Assembly (NCBI GenBank): GCA_958296045.1
Contig: CATQHT010000003.1
Coordinates: 2,816,852 to 2,880,851 of the forward strand
Source: Rhodothermales bacterium
Lineage (GTDB): Bacteria; Bacteroidota; Rhodothermia; Rhodothermales; Bin80
DNA: 64,000 nt
Reading direction: 5' to 3'
Positions 9,307 through 17,790 of the stretch are shown piece by piece. Positions within the stretch are counted from its first letter, which is position 1; each line of letters starts with the position of its first letter. Position numbers and translations under genes: made by a program. The notes below the pieces were generated by a model. That model saw only the letters and a program-made list of their open reading frames with translations, had not been told where the DNA came from and searched no databases.

Positions 9307-9552
9307 TTACAGGCCCGAGAAGTGTGTGTAGTAGACATCCTGAGCACGGGCGAACCAAGTCAATGCATCGGCCGCCTGCGCTGACAGCGGCTCTGGAGAT
9401 ACATAGAGTAAGCGGGTATACGAGGGGGTGGGCAGCAGCGCGCCTGATAAAGGCACGACACCAAAACATCCCGTCGGCCAATGCTCTAGGTGGTACATGG
9501 CCGCGCTTCGCCAATGTGGTTGGGTAGCGCAGTATAGGGAAAAGCGGAGCAA
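9307..9552 (-). CDS. Small protein of the AAA-ATPase module, intact copy
   Basis: 81 residues. It contains HWPTGCFGVV, SYTRLLYVSPEPLS and DALTWFARAQ, all matched in the broken homologue at 3993-4295. It lies directly upstream of ATPase copy 2 in the same direction. The N-terminus is uncertain: an internal ATG (MYHLEHW) gives a shorter form, and the copy 1 homologue starts with a different sequence. No signal peptide, membrane segment or known domain is visible. The conserved pairing suggests it works with the ATPase. Confidence 0.5.
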   Translation of the reverse strand: MLRFSLYCATQPHWRSAAMYHLEHWPTGCFGVVPLSGALLPTPSYTRLLYVSPEPLSAQAADALTWFARAQDVYYTHFSGL

Positions 9553-9660
9553 GAGAGGCTGGCGGAGGAGAGTCTATGATAGAGGCACCTGCCTGCGGGC
9601 AGCGTCCTTCTCGAGGCGGAGCATACCTACGGTATATGGGTGACATGAGCGCAGTGATCG

Positions 9661-9862
9661 CGCCACCGCCGGAGATCACCACTACACGTGTCGAGCAATC
9701 CTATACATACCTGCTCGGTATCGCAAATCCAAGCCATCCCATCACGGCTCAGGATACTCCCAACCTGACCGCAGCTCAGACTACCGCATAACCACGTAGA
9801 ACCCATCAAAACATAAGATGGTCACGTAGCCTGCATTTAATGCATTCTGCGGGACGGTTACG
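9661..9862 (+). repeat. Dispersed repeat R2, copy a (IS66-type terminus, solo)
   Basis: About 200 bp homologous to the left end of the IS66 element (51658-51850, reverse complement), and more weakly to its right end. It ends in GCGGGACGGTTACG. A block around ACCCATCAAAACATAAGATG is almost identical in copies a, b and c. No transposase is attached. Confidence 0.7.
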
Positions 9863-9933
9863 TTGCACCTTCCCACGCGCATCCGCTGCCTCTGCCTGCA
9901 ACACCCACCTATAGATGCTTCGTTTTCCTCGCT

Positions 9934-10347
9934 CTAACCGGCGATATTTCCCCTCTTTTTGCTTGCATTAGTGGTCGGGAGTCTCTCCCTGCCTCCGCGA
10001 CGGCGGCGCAGCAGCGTGATGCTGGTCCAGGCGCATGCCGTTACCACGCCGGCCAAGCCTCCGATGGGCTTCCCAAGATATAGCAAAACCAAGCCCCCAA
10101 CAAGGCCCACCACGCTAAGAAGGAAGGCAAGAATTTGCCCTCGAGAATTGAGTCTCCCCTCGTTTCGGATCGCCAGGGATTCCATCGTCCGTCGATGATT
10201 TGCTTCTTTCTCGACTTGCGAAAAAAACCATTTGGCCGCTCCCGGGAGGATGTTGTTATACTTCTCAAGCTGCTCGGGAGGAGGCAGCGGACCTTGGTGA
10301 AATTTCGTGGTGCGGCTAACCGTAAGGTTGACCACATCGCCAGTCAC
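9934..10347 (-). CDS. DUF2335 membrane protein, probable toxin partner (likely frameshifted start)
   Basis: 137 residues. GPLPPPEQLEKYNNILPGA is the DUF2335 signature. About 35 residues of charged linker follow, then two hydrophobic segments (ILAFLLSVVGLVGGLVLLYL and PIGGLAGVVTACAW) and a basic tail (LLRRRRGG), predicting an inner-membrane protein. The listed GTG start is the longest open form. However, an ATG at 10426 overlaps the stop of the upstream gene as TGATG. Its frame would join this one if a run of five C near 10412 were one base shorter, giving a plausible acidic N-terminus (MSDGSPPNRIPEDDGADS). Either a real frameshift or an assembly error is possible. See the upstream gene for context. 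Confidence 0.7.
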   Translation of the reverse strand: MTGDVVNLTVSRTTKFHQGPLPPPEQLEKYNNILPGAAKWFFSQVEKEANHRRTMESLAIRNEGRLNSRGQILAFLLSVVGLVGGLVLLYLGKPIGGLAGVVTACAWTSITLLRRRRGGRERLPTTNASKKRGNIAG

Positions 10348-10425
10348 CTGTTGCGACCCTGCGTCGGTCGCGCTGTCGGCTCCGTCATCCTCGGGAATGC
10401 GATTCGGCGGGGGATCCGTCTGACA

Positions 10426-11085
10426 TCAGCGTTCGTTAGACCTGCTGATCCCCTTGATTGCGCTGCGCAGATCATTTCCCACAGTCCACCAATCCGTTGC
10501 CATGGCCATCGCATCTCGCTCATCTGGAGATAATTCGGGCCTCACGTCATCCTCTGGTGGCCATATATCGAATGGCCTTGTCATGCCTGACAGGAATGCC
10601 TGGCGGGAATTCAAAGACCTCCGCTCGGCCCTGAGTGCCGCCTGTGGAATCCGGGTATTTACTGCCATCTCCGGGTACTGCCTGTAGATCGCCTCGACCA
10701 ATTCCCAGAATGACAGCGATAGTACCCAACGTGAAATCCTACGTATGGATCTAGCAGTTCTCCTTTTAAGTCGTCTGAGCACCGCCTGGCCACGCGTGCG
10801 GCCTGCCTTTGACAAAGTGAATGTCCTGTACGGACCACTCCGATCAATTTCCGCATCGTCTGCTTTGACCAGGTCGGCGAGGACTTCATAGACTGCCGCA
10901 TCGAAGGGGCCGTAGTTGTAGGCACGGAATGCGAAATGAGGCCCACCCGCGCCTGGAACCCTGTCGTCAATGAGGAACAGGAGCTTTTGGATCTGTACAG
11001 GGTCAAAATGGGCCGCTGGGCCGCCTGCTGCCATGGCAGCCAGCACAATGTCCGATTGCTGCACGACCTTAGTAGTCAAGTCCAT
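10426..11085 (-). CDS. Panacea-like (DUF4065/SocA-type) protein, probable antitoxin
   Basis: 219 residues from the ATG at 11085 (MDLTTKVVQQSD). An ATG-rich upstream extension would overlap the peptidase gene and looks non-native. The segment FDPVQIQKLLFLIDDRV, then FRAYNYGPFDAAVYEVLADL, matches the Panacea/DUF4065 fold (Q-KLLFLID and Y-YGPFD motifs). This fold is known as a promiscuous antitoxin domain that neutralises many toxin types, including membrane-acting ones. The stop overlaps the ATG of the DUF2335 gene as TGATG, indicating translational coupling. I infer a toxin-antitoxin-like pair; the assignment of roles rests on family knowledge. Confidence 0.65.
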   Translation of the reverse strand: MDLTTKVVQQSDIVLAAMAAGGPAAHFDPVQIQKLLFLIDDRVPGAGGPHFAFRAYNYGPFDAAVYEVLADLVKADDAEIDRSGPYRTFTLSKAGRTRGQAVLRRLKRRTARSIRRISRWVLSLSFWELVEAIYRQYPEMAVNTRIPQAALRAERRSLNSRQAFLSGMTRPFDIWPPEDDVRPELSPDERDAMAMATDWWTVGNDLRSAIKGISRSNER

Positions 11086-11233
11086 GTGTGAGGGAATTAT
11101 GCAGAATGGAGAGACGCCTCCACACCATTTTATCTCTTGCCTGTGCGCTTGACCTTTGTTGCCTGTGTTAGGCCGCTTCACGCTCTTGGTTTCCATGCCC
11201 ATCCTAGGTGGCCAGCGCCAACGGCCGGTTGGA

Positions 11234-14044
11234 CTACCGCTGGTCCCCGACAAGCTCCAGCCCTAAGGTCTTGCCTTTCATGAGCGCCGGCACGCCATGC
11301 TCCATCCACACAGGGGCAGGCGCACCCTTAAGGTAGTGGTCAAAGAACTGCTGCATCCGGATAGTCCAGTCCTTCCGGTTCGCAAACGTTCTCAGTCCGT
11401 GTCCAGCGCCGTTGTAGTTGAGCATCCAAACCGGCTTGCCAAGCCGCCGCAAGGCCACAAAGAACTCAATACCCTGGTACCACGGCACAGCACCATCATC
11501 ATCGTTGTGCATCATCAGAACCGGTGTCTCGACCTTGTCCGCCTGAAACAGCGGCGAATTGTCGATGTAGCGGAGCGGAACCTCCCACAACGAGCCGCCG
11601 ATGCGGCTCTGCGTGCGCTCATATTGAAACATGCGGCTCATGCCGCTGCCCCAGCGGATACCGCCGTAGGCGCTGGTCATGTTGGACACCGGCGCGCCTG
11701 CCTCCGCAGCCTTGAAAAGGTTCGTCTCTGTAACCATGTAGGCGATCTGGTAGCCGCCCCAGCTATGACCCTGCACGCCAACATTGTCGGCCTGCACAAA
11801 GCCCTGGTTGATGAGCATCGTGACACCAGACATGACCGCATTGAGGGCGCTTTCGCCTGGATATCCCACCTTATACGGGATGTCGGGGATAAACACTAGG
11901 TAGCCCCGACTGACGTAGAATGAGACGCTGATGCTGGAGCCGCCAGCCGCCGGCGGGCGGTGCCAGTACAGTCCGCTGGACATCTTCTCGTAGAAATACA
12001 CCATCATCGGATACTGCGCTGATGGATCAAATCCCTCTGGCTTGAACAGCATGCCGTCTAATGGAACCCCATCGAGAGAGGTCCAGGAAACCAGCTCCGC
12101 GGTACCCCAAAGGTATTCTGACTGCTGTGGGTTGAGGTCGCTGATCCGCTCCATATCGCTAAAGTCGTCCTCGGCCACCCACAGATCGCCAAACTCCTCA
12201 AAACGTTCTCTTGTAACAAGTAGCTTTCCGGCATCTTCCGCCTGGCGAGGAAAGCCATACGAGTACGCACCCATAACCAGCTCTTTGGGTGCGGCGCCGT
12301 CCTCGGCGAGGTCGCCCGCATAGAAGCCGTTCTCCTTGGTTCCATAGTCAAAAGCAGACAACAGGAGTGGGTCGGCTACAAAGTCCTCGTCCGGGTCTAG
12401 GCGCCGGTAGCGGAATCGCAAGTTGTTTTGCCGCCCGTATCCGTTGGTGACGGAGTAGGGCTCGCGCTTAGCAGACGGATCCAGCGCCCAGATGTCATGC
12501 TTATCATACACAAGAAAGGCCTCGTCATCTGCGGTCCAGCCCGCATAGCCGTAGCTGCTAGGCCTATATGGCCAGTCGTGATTCTCGTTGTCTACGCGGT
12601 AGGGCAATGCTGCGCTGACATTAACCACCTCGCCGCCGGTCGCAGGGACCACCATCCACGCCAGCGCGTTGCGGTCCCACCAGGAAACGAACTTAGCGTC
12701 TGGCGAAAAGTCTGCCGTGTCCTGAATGCGCTCTGCCAGCAGCTCCCGGCTGCCGTCGGTCACGTCGACGCGGTATACATCCATGAAACGGGGTGAATCC
12801 CACGAAATCTCCTGCCGGTAAGGCATATTGGTGTTAGCAAGCGCGAAGTCCGCGTCGCCTTTGTCGCCCACCTCAACGGTCGGCATATCCTCTCGCGCAA
12901 GTTGCACCACGCGGCCCTGCGCCAGATGCACCACAGCCCGGTAAGAACGATTCCGCTCCTGCTCAAGCTGCTCCAGCTGCATGGGCTGCAAAAGCGGATC
13001 CTTCCAGTGCCAGATATCCAGCTTTACTTCGTCTTCGTCCTCATCTTCATCATCCGAGTCCTCATCCTCGGGCCTGGGCTGCGTGCCGAAAAAAAGCCGC
13101 CTACCCGACTCCGAAAAAGCCAAGCTCGCCCCACTGCCAACCCACCATCCTTCCGCAATACCCGGCGTGTCTGGCGTTACCAAGGTGTCGAGCGTACCGC
13201 CGTGCCATCGGTAGATGCGCCCTGCTGGATCGTCCGCCGCCTGGTCGTCCCTGTCAGAAATGAATGCGAGCTGCGCTTCTCCCTTGTCAAAGGTCAACTG
13301 CTCGTAGTCTCCCTTACCTGCCATCAACGTATCCACCTGCCAGGCGTCTGTGTCAATAAGCAGTACGCCATGTCTCATGCTGTCGGGCGGAGCAGCAGCC
13401 ACCGCCAAGTAGCGTCCCTCTTCAGAGAAGTGGTATGCTCTGGCATGCGGCAGCTCAAGGGCGCGGCCCGTAACAAAGCTGTGCAAGACCAACGTGCCGT
13501 GCCCCTTATCGGAGGCGGAGTCCTTCTCATCGCCTCCCTCATCGCTAACTGTCGTGTCCGCCTCGACGGGCTCTAACTCCAAGTGCCATGCCAACAGGCC
13601 ACCGGCCTCCTCGGGCATCTGAAAGGACTGCACGCGCGGGATGCGCGTCACCTCTCCTGTGGCAAGGTCCAGAATGGCCAGCGTGTCCTGGGGCATCTCA
13701 TGGTCCTTCTTCTTGGCCTTGCGAGCGGCTTTGAGCGAGTCCTCGGCAGGCTTGATCAAAAAAGCCACATGCGATGCATCGCGCGCAAAGCGTGCGCCCG
13801 CTCCGCGGTCAAAGGTATAGACGGGCCCACCAGCCGTGCCCTGAACGCGCAACGTGCCATCTCCCTGATCTGGACCATACTCGTATAAAACCCAGCGGCC
13901 GTCGCTGGCTATCGCACGGCTACCTAGACGGTTCCACACGTCATAGGCATCGTGATCCAGCGGCACCTTGGCCTCCTGAGCCAGCGCCGAGTGGGCAAAA
14001 AGAAGCGCTACAAGGGCAAAGGTCCAGCGAACGTACATCGACAT
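11234..14044 (-). CDS. S9 (prolyl oligopeptidase) family secreted peptidase
   Basis: 936 residues with an N-terminal signal peptide (hydrophobic WTFALVALLFAHSALA, then cleavage near AQ). The N-terminal ~650 residues form a beta-propeller-like region. The C-terminal ~250 residues are an alpha/beta hydrolase with nucleophile Ser761 in GHSWGG, Asp near 848-850 (HNDDDG) and His882 (GAGHG). This is the dipeptidyl-peptidase IV/acylaminoacyl-peptidase group, common and multicopy in Rhodothermota and Bacteroidota. A strongly acidic insert of ~12 Asp/Glu residues lies in the propeller (around residue 330). It starts 11 bp after pheA and is probably the last gene of the mrdA-to-pheA run. Likely a periplasmic peptide-scavenging enzyme. 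Confidence 0.9.
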   Translation of the reverse strand: MSMYVRWTFALVALLFAHSALAQEAKVPLDHDAYDVWNRLGSRAIASDGRWVLYEYGPDQGDGTLRVQGTAGGPVYTFDRGAGARFARDASHVAFLIKPAEDSLKAARKAKKKDHEMPQDTLAILDLATGEVTRIPRVQSFQMPEEAGGLLAWHLELEPVEADTTVSDEGGDEKDSASDKGHGTLVLHSFVTGRALELPHARAYHFSEEGRYLAVAAAPPDSMRHGVLLIDTDAWQVDTLMAGKGDYEQLTFDKGEAQLAFISDRDDQAADDPAGRIYRWHGGTLDTLVTPDTPGIAEGWWVGSGASLAFSESGRRLFFGTQPRPEDEDSDDEDEDEDEVKLDIWHWKDPLLQPMQLEQLEQERNRSYRAVVHLAQGRVVQLAREDMPTVEVGDKGDADFALANTNMPYRQEISWDSPRFMDVYRVDVTDGSRELLAERIQDTADFSPDAKFVSWWDRNALAWMVVPATGGEVVNVSAALPYRVDNENHDWPYRPSSYGYAGWTADDEAFLVYDKHDIWALDPSAKREPYSVTNGYGRQNNLRFRYRRLDPDEDFVADPLLLSAFDYGTKENGFYAGDLAEDGAAPKELVMGAYSYGFPRQAEDAGKLLVTRERFEEFGDLWVAEDDFSDMERISDLNPQQSEYLWGTAELVSWTSLDGVPLDGMLFKPEGFDPSAQYPMMVYFYEKMSSGLYWHRPPAAGGSSISVSFYVSRGYLVFIPDIPYKVGYPGESALNAVMSGVTMLINQGFVQADNVGVQGHSWGGYQIAYMVTETNLFKAAEAGAPVSNMTSAYGGIRWGSGMSRMFQYERTQSRIGGSLWEVPLRYIDNSPLFQADKVETPVLMMHNDDDGAVPWYQGIEFFVALRRLGKPVWMLNYNGAGHGLRTFANRKDWTIRMQQFFDHYLKGAPAPVWMEHGVPALMKGKTLGLELVGDQR

Positions 14045-14055
14045 CAGTTTGGCAT

Positions 14056-14916
14056 TTATTTCGTTGCAGGATAACGGTCCCAGACAGCGCCCACAGGATA
14101 CGATCCCAAGACACGCAGCTTACCGGTGATCTCCTGCAAATGGTCCAGAGCGCGCTGCAACAGCGGGGTGGTCACCCGGCCCGCGACATCCAGATAGAAC
14201 AGGTAATGGCCGGGGCTGCCCACCAGCGGGCGACTTTCAATCTTGTGCAGGTCCAGGTCGCGCAGCGCAAACACGGCCAGACTCTTGAACAAGGCGCCCG
14301 GCACGTTGCGCTTGAGATCAAAAGCCAGAGAGGTCTTAAATGGCCGGTCCCCGATCTGCTGCAGGTTGGCGGCGGTCGGCCGAGCCAGGGCCAGAAAGCG
14401 TGTGAAGTTCTGGTCGTGACTCTCGATGTTCTCTGCCAGCACCGCCAGGCCATACTCGGCCGCGGCGTGGCGCGCCGCAATGGCGGCTGCGCCCGGAACA
14501 GACGCTGACGCCACGAGCTTGGCTGCTCCAGCGGTGTCATACGATGGCACCGTCTGCGCATGCGGCAGGGTACGCCGCAAGAAGTCCTCGCACTGGCCCA
14601 ATGCCTGCGGGTGCGAAAGCACGCGCGTGACATCCGCCAAAGAGGTGCCGGGCGCCGCCAGAAGGCAGTGGCGCACACGCAACATCAGCTCCCCGGTGAT
14701 CCGAACGCGGTGCTTGAGCAGAAGGTCGTAGTTGATATGGACGCTGCCAAAGAGAGAGTTCTCTATCGGGATAACACCGCGCGCGGCGCGCCCGGTTGTG
14801 ACATGCCTAAACACCGACTGCATGGTCGGGCAGGCCACCGGCTCGGAGTTGGCATACATCACACGGGCAGCCATCTCACTGAAGGCGCCGGTGGCTCCCT
14901 GATACGATACCTTCAT
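14056..14916 (-). CDS. pheA: Prephenate dehydratase
   Basis: 286 residues. It converts prephenate to phenylpyruvate in phenylalanine synthesis. The catalytic domain starts with VSYQGATGAFSE and has GVIPIENSLFGSV and VLSHPQALGQC. The Thr-containing signature is seen as HDQNFTRFLAL. A C-terminal ACT domain (FKTSLAFDL, then LHKIESRPL) provides phenylalanine feedback regulation; the ESRP element is the usual effector site. There is no chorismate mutase domain, so it is the monofunctional form. The start overlaps the argS stop as ATGA. Confidence 0.95.
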   Translation of the reverse strand: MKVSYQGATGAFSEMAARVMYANSEPVACPTMQSVFRHVTTGRAARGVIPIENSLFGSVHINYDLLLKHRVRITGELMLRVRHCLLAAPGTSLADVTRVLSHPQALGQCEDFLRRTLPHAQTVPSYDTAGAAKLVASASVPGAAAIAARHAAAEYGLAVLAENIESHDQNFTRFLALARPTAANLQQIGDRPFKTSLAFDLKRNVPGALFKSLAVFALRDLDLHKIESRPLVGSPGHYLFYLDVAGRVTTPLLQRALDHLQEITGKLRVLGSYPVGAVWDRYPATK

Positions 14917-16655
14917 GGGGTCTCGTCGCGCCGGTCCATACGCTCTGGTGCGCTAATGCCCAACACCGAAAGGCCGTTGGCAAGCACCGTACGCGTCGCG
15001 ATCGCCAAAGCCATACGGGCGCCTGCGATTGGGGATGGCTCTTTGATGATGCGGCACTCGTGGTAAAAGCGCGAAAACGCCTCGGCCACCGAACGTAGAT
15101 ACACCGTCAGCCGGTGCGGCTCACGGGCCTGCGCAGCCTTCAAAAGCACCTTCGGGAAGCGCACCAGCGAACGAATCAGCGCCAGCTCCGCCGGATGACT
15201 CAACAAGGCTAGGCTGCTAGGCCTGGACCCTGTCACCAGACCCACCCCGCGAGCCTTTGCTACGATAGAACAGATGCGCGCGTGCGCATACTGAAGATAG
15301 AATACTGGATTCTTATCGCTGGCCTCTTTGGCCAGATCTAGGTCAAACTCAAGGTGCCGGCCCGCCGACCGCATCACAAAAAAGAAGCGCGTAACGTCCG
15401 GCCCGACCTCCTGGATGAGCGCGTCTAGTGTAACAAAGGTGGCTCTGCGTGTGCTCATCTTGATTTCCTGGCCCGCACGCGTCAGTGTCACAAACTGGTA
15501 TATGATGACCTCGATGCGGTCCGCATCCACGTTGAGCACACGCAAGGCACGCAGGATGTCTGGATACGTGGCGATGTGGTCGGCACCAAATATGTCGATG
15601 CAGGCATCATAACCGCGCGCGACTTTGTCGCGATGATACGCGATGTCGGGCAGCCGATAGGTGGGCTCACCGGAGCTCTTGACCAGTACCGTGTCCTGAT
15701 CTTTGTCCAAAGCAGACGTCCTGAGCCATGTAGCACCCTCTTTACGGTAAAGGTAGCCGGACTCCTCGAGCAAGCCCAGCACCTCTTCGAGCGCACCATT
15801 GTCGTAGAGCGACCGCTCATTGAAGAAGGTATCCATGCGGATGCCAAGCCGCTTCAGGGTGCGCCGGATACTGGCAAAGATCAATGTTTCGGCTTCATCG
15901 ATGAATGGGCGCAGATCAGGTGTCCTCAAAAGACGCGCGCCCCACTTATCTACCAGCCTAAGAGCTACCTCAGCGATATAGGCACCCAGGTAACCATCAT
16001 CGGGAAACGATGCCGGCACCAACCTGGGCTCTTCGCCACTACCTCGGTCCAAGAGCTTCGTGGCATACTGCATCCCGGGCGGGAGCAGCCCCTTCTGAAA
16101 AAGCATCTGCTCATACCGCGCGCGAACCGAAGCGCCGAGGACGCGCATCTGGCGTCCAGCATCGTTGTAGTAGTATTCGCGTGCAACGGTATAGCCGGTC
16201 CACTCGAGCATGTTGGCTATAGTGTCGCCCAGAACAGCGTTGCGCCCGTGACCTACCGTGAGCGGCCCGGTGGGGTTGGCGCTGACAAACTCTACCAGCA
16301 CCGTGCGGTCCCTCCCTTCTGTGCTGCGCCCGTAGCAAGGCCCGGCATCGAGGCAGTCGGCCAAAGCCTGGTACAGGTGCCCGCGCGCAAAACGAAAGTT
16401 GATAAAGCCGGGACGTACCACTTCGCAGGAATCCACCAGCAACGGATCCAGCACTAGCTCCGCCACTAAGGCTTGGGCGATCGCCAACGGCGGACGACGC
16501 AGGTGGCGCGCCAGCTTCAGGGCACAGTTCGAAGAAAGATCTCCAAAGCGCGCAGCACGCGGCTTTTCGAGCTCGGGCACGAAGCCCGCTGGTACCCCGT
16601 CAAACGTTTTCAGAGCGGCTTCCAAAGCCTCTTGGACCGCGACTTCCACCGTCAT
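14913..16655 (-). CDS. argS: Arginyl-tRNA synthetase
   Basis: 580 residues from the ATG at 16655. A class I enzyme charging tRNA-Arg. The HIGH-type motif is in FVSANPTGPLTVGHGRNA, where the last His of the motif is kept, and the KMSKS-equivalent reads IKMSTR. The N-terminal additional domain (VQEALEAALKTFDG) and the C-terminal DALR anticodon-binding domain (YLQYAHARICSI onward) are both present. The chosen start overlaps the stop of the upstream oxidase gene as ATGA with GGAG just upstream; an ATG two codons earlier (16661) is also possible. A longer open frame upstream runs antisense-like through the oxidase and is not native. Confidence 0.95.
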   Translation of the reverse strand: MTVEVAVQEALEAALKTFDGVPAGFVPELEKPRAARFGDLSSNCALKLARHLRRPPLAIAQALVAELVLDPLLVDSCEVVRPGFINFRFARGHLYQALADCLDAGPCYGRSTEGRDRTVLVEFVSANPTGPLTVGHGRNAVLGDTIANMLEWTGYTVAREYYYNDAGRQMRVLGASVRARYEQMLFQKGLLPPGMQYATKLLDRGSGEEPRLVPASFPDDGYLGAYIAEVALRLVDKWGARLLRTPDLRPFIDEAETLIFASIRRTLKRLGIRMDTFFNERSLYDNGALEEVLGLLEESGYLYRKEGATWLRTSALDKDQDTVLVKSSGEPTYRLPDIAYHRDKVARGYDACIDIFGADHIATYPDILRALRVLNVDADRIEVIIYQFVTLTRAGQEIKMSTRRATFVTLDALIQEVGPDVTRFFFVMRSAGRHLEFDLDLAKEASDKNPVFYLQYAHARICSIVAKARGVGLVTGSRPSSLALLSHPAELALIRSLVRFPKVLLKAAQAREPHRLTVYLRSVAEAFSRFYHECRIIKEPSPIAGARMALAIATRTVLANGLSVLGISAPERMDRRDETP

Positions 16656-17782
16656 GACCATCTCCACCGAAAAGGATCCACATTGATACGGGGCTCTCGC
16701 CCCAGCACCAAATCTGCTACCACCTCGCCTACGGCGGCAGAAGCCTTGAATCCATGCCCAGAGCACGCGCTCTGGACAACGACCCGGCGCCCGGTGCCAG
16801 GCAGGTGGTCGATCAGGTAGTGCAGATCGGGCGTGTTCGTGTACATGCATGTGGAAGCGTCCCGGCTAACGGCAAGTCCCTCTGGAAAAAGCCCGAGAAG
16901 CTTTTCATACAACACTCCTATGTCGGCTGCGCCTATTTTGCGGTCCAGCTGGGATGGATGCTCCACCAGCGTGCCCTCGTGGTGAAGACCAGCCTTAAGG
17001 CCATGCCCGAAGTCGGGAAAGCCATACAAGTTTGTGCCATCATCATCCCAGATAAAGGTCGGGCACCTTGTGGGGCTGAACGATGATCCGCTGGTAGGAA
17101 ACCAGGCATTCACTACGCGCTCGATGCGGACCGGCGGGCGCATCGCCCCCAGCGCATCGCCCACCCAGGCGCCCGCGGCCAGCACCATCCGGTCCGCCTC
17201 AATACGGCATGTCTCGCCGCGGACCGTGACGCTGTGCGGGCCCGCATGCCAGGAAAGCATGCGTTCGTGCATAAGCAGGCGTGCGCCCAGCGCCCGCGCT
17301 TGCGCTAGGTGCGCAGCAACGGCACGCTCCGGGTCAATGGCACCAGCATCGTGCTCGAATACGCCTATCTCATGGCTCTTGAGGCGATAGGCGGGAAAAG
17401 AGGCATGGACCTCTCGAGGCGTCATCACCGCGGTTTCAATGCCTGCGGCGCGGGCAGACTCGATCGTGCCCGCTACGCGGGCGCTGTCTGCGCGTCCTAT
17501 CACCAGACAGCCGCAGCGGGTGATGAGCTGCTGCCCGGTCTCTTTCTCCAGCGATTCCCAGAGCCAGTACGCGCGTGCCAGAAGGGGTACGTACTGCTTA
17601 CCCTCCGCATAGGCCTTGCGAATGATGCGGCTTTCGCTGTGCGTAGAGCCGCGACCATGGGGCGGTGCGAACTGGTCTATCCCTACTATAGGGATGCCGC
17701 GGCGCGCAAGGTGGCAGGCGGTGGCGCTACCCGCTGCTCCCAGCCCCACCACTACCACATCGGCGCGGATATCGGCCATCAT
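16652..17782 (-). CDS. FAD-dependent amine oxidase, monomeric sarcosine oxidase / N-methyltryptophan oxidase family
   Basis: 376 residues. The dinucleotide-binding fold is at the N-terminus (VVVVGLGAAGSATACHLA). It has GRGSTHSESRIIRKAY, the family signature near the flavin. Cys312 in CMYTNTPD sits where monomeric sarcosine oxidase attaches FAD covalently (Cys315 in the Bacillus enzyme). The C-terminal CSGHGFK motif is also typical. It oxidises a secondary or N-methylated amino acid, releasing hydrogen peroxide; the exact substrate cannot be read from sequence. It is squeezed between rodA (8 bp) and argS (4-bp overlap), so it is co-transcribed with cell-wall and housekeeping genes. Confidence 0.88.
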   Translation of the reverse strand: MMADIRADVVVVGLGAAGSATACHLARRGIPIVGIDQFAPPHGRGSTHSESRIIRKAYAEGKQYVPLLARAYWLWESLEKETGQQLITRCGCLVIGRADSARVAGTIESARAAGIETAVMTPREVHASFPAYRLKSHEIGVFEHDAGAIDPERAVAAHLAQARALGARLLMHERMLSWHAGPHSVTVRGETCRIEADRMVLAAGAWVGDALGAMRPPVRIERVVNAWFPTSGSSFSPTRCPTFIWDDDGTNLYGFPDFGHGLKAGLHHEGTLVEHPSQLDRKIGAADIGVLYEKLLGLFPEGLAVSRDASTCMYTNTPDLHYLIDHLPGTGRRVVVQSACSGHGFKASAAVGEVVADLVLGREPRINVDPFRWRWS

Positions 17783-17790
17783 AACGTCCG

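Noticed and set aside
9661..9791. Conserved coding tail (LLGIANPS...ATA) shared by R2 copies a and c
   Set aside because: The frame is shared between two copies but broken in copy d and has no upstream gene; terminal IS sequence explains the similarity better.
16656..16850. Longer argS start (64-65 extra residues)
   Set aside because: This stretch reads opposite-frame through the oxidase C-terminus, is unlike ArgS N-termini, and the ATGA overlap start fits the family.
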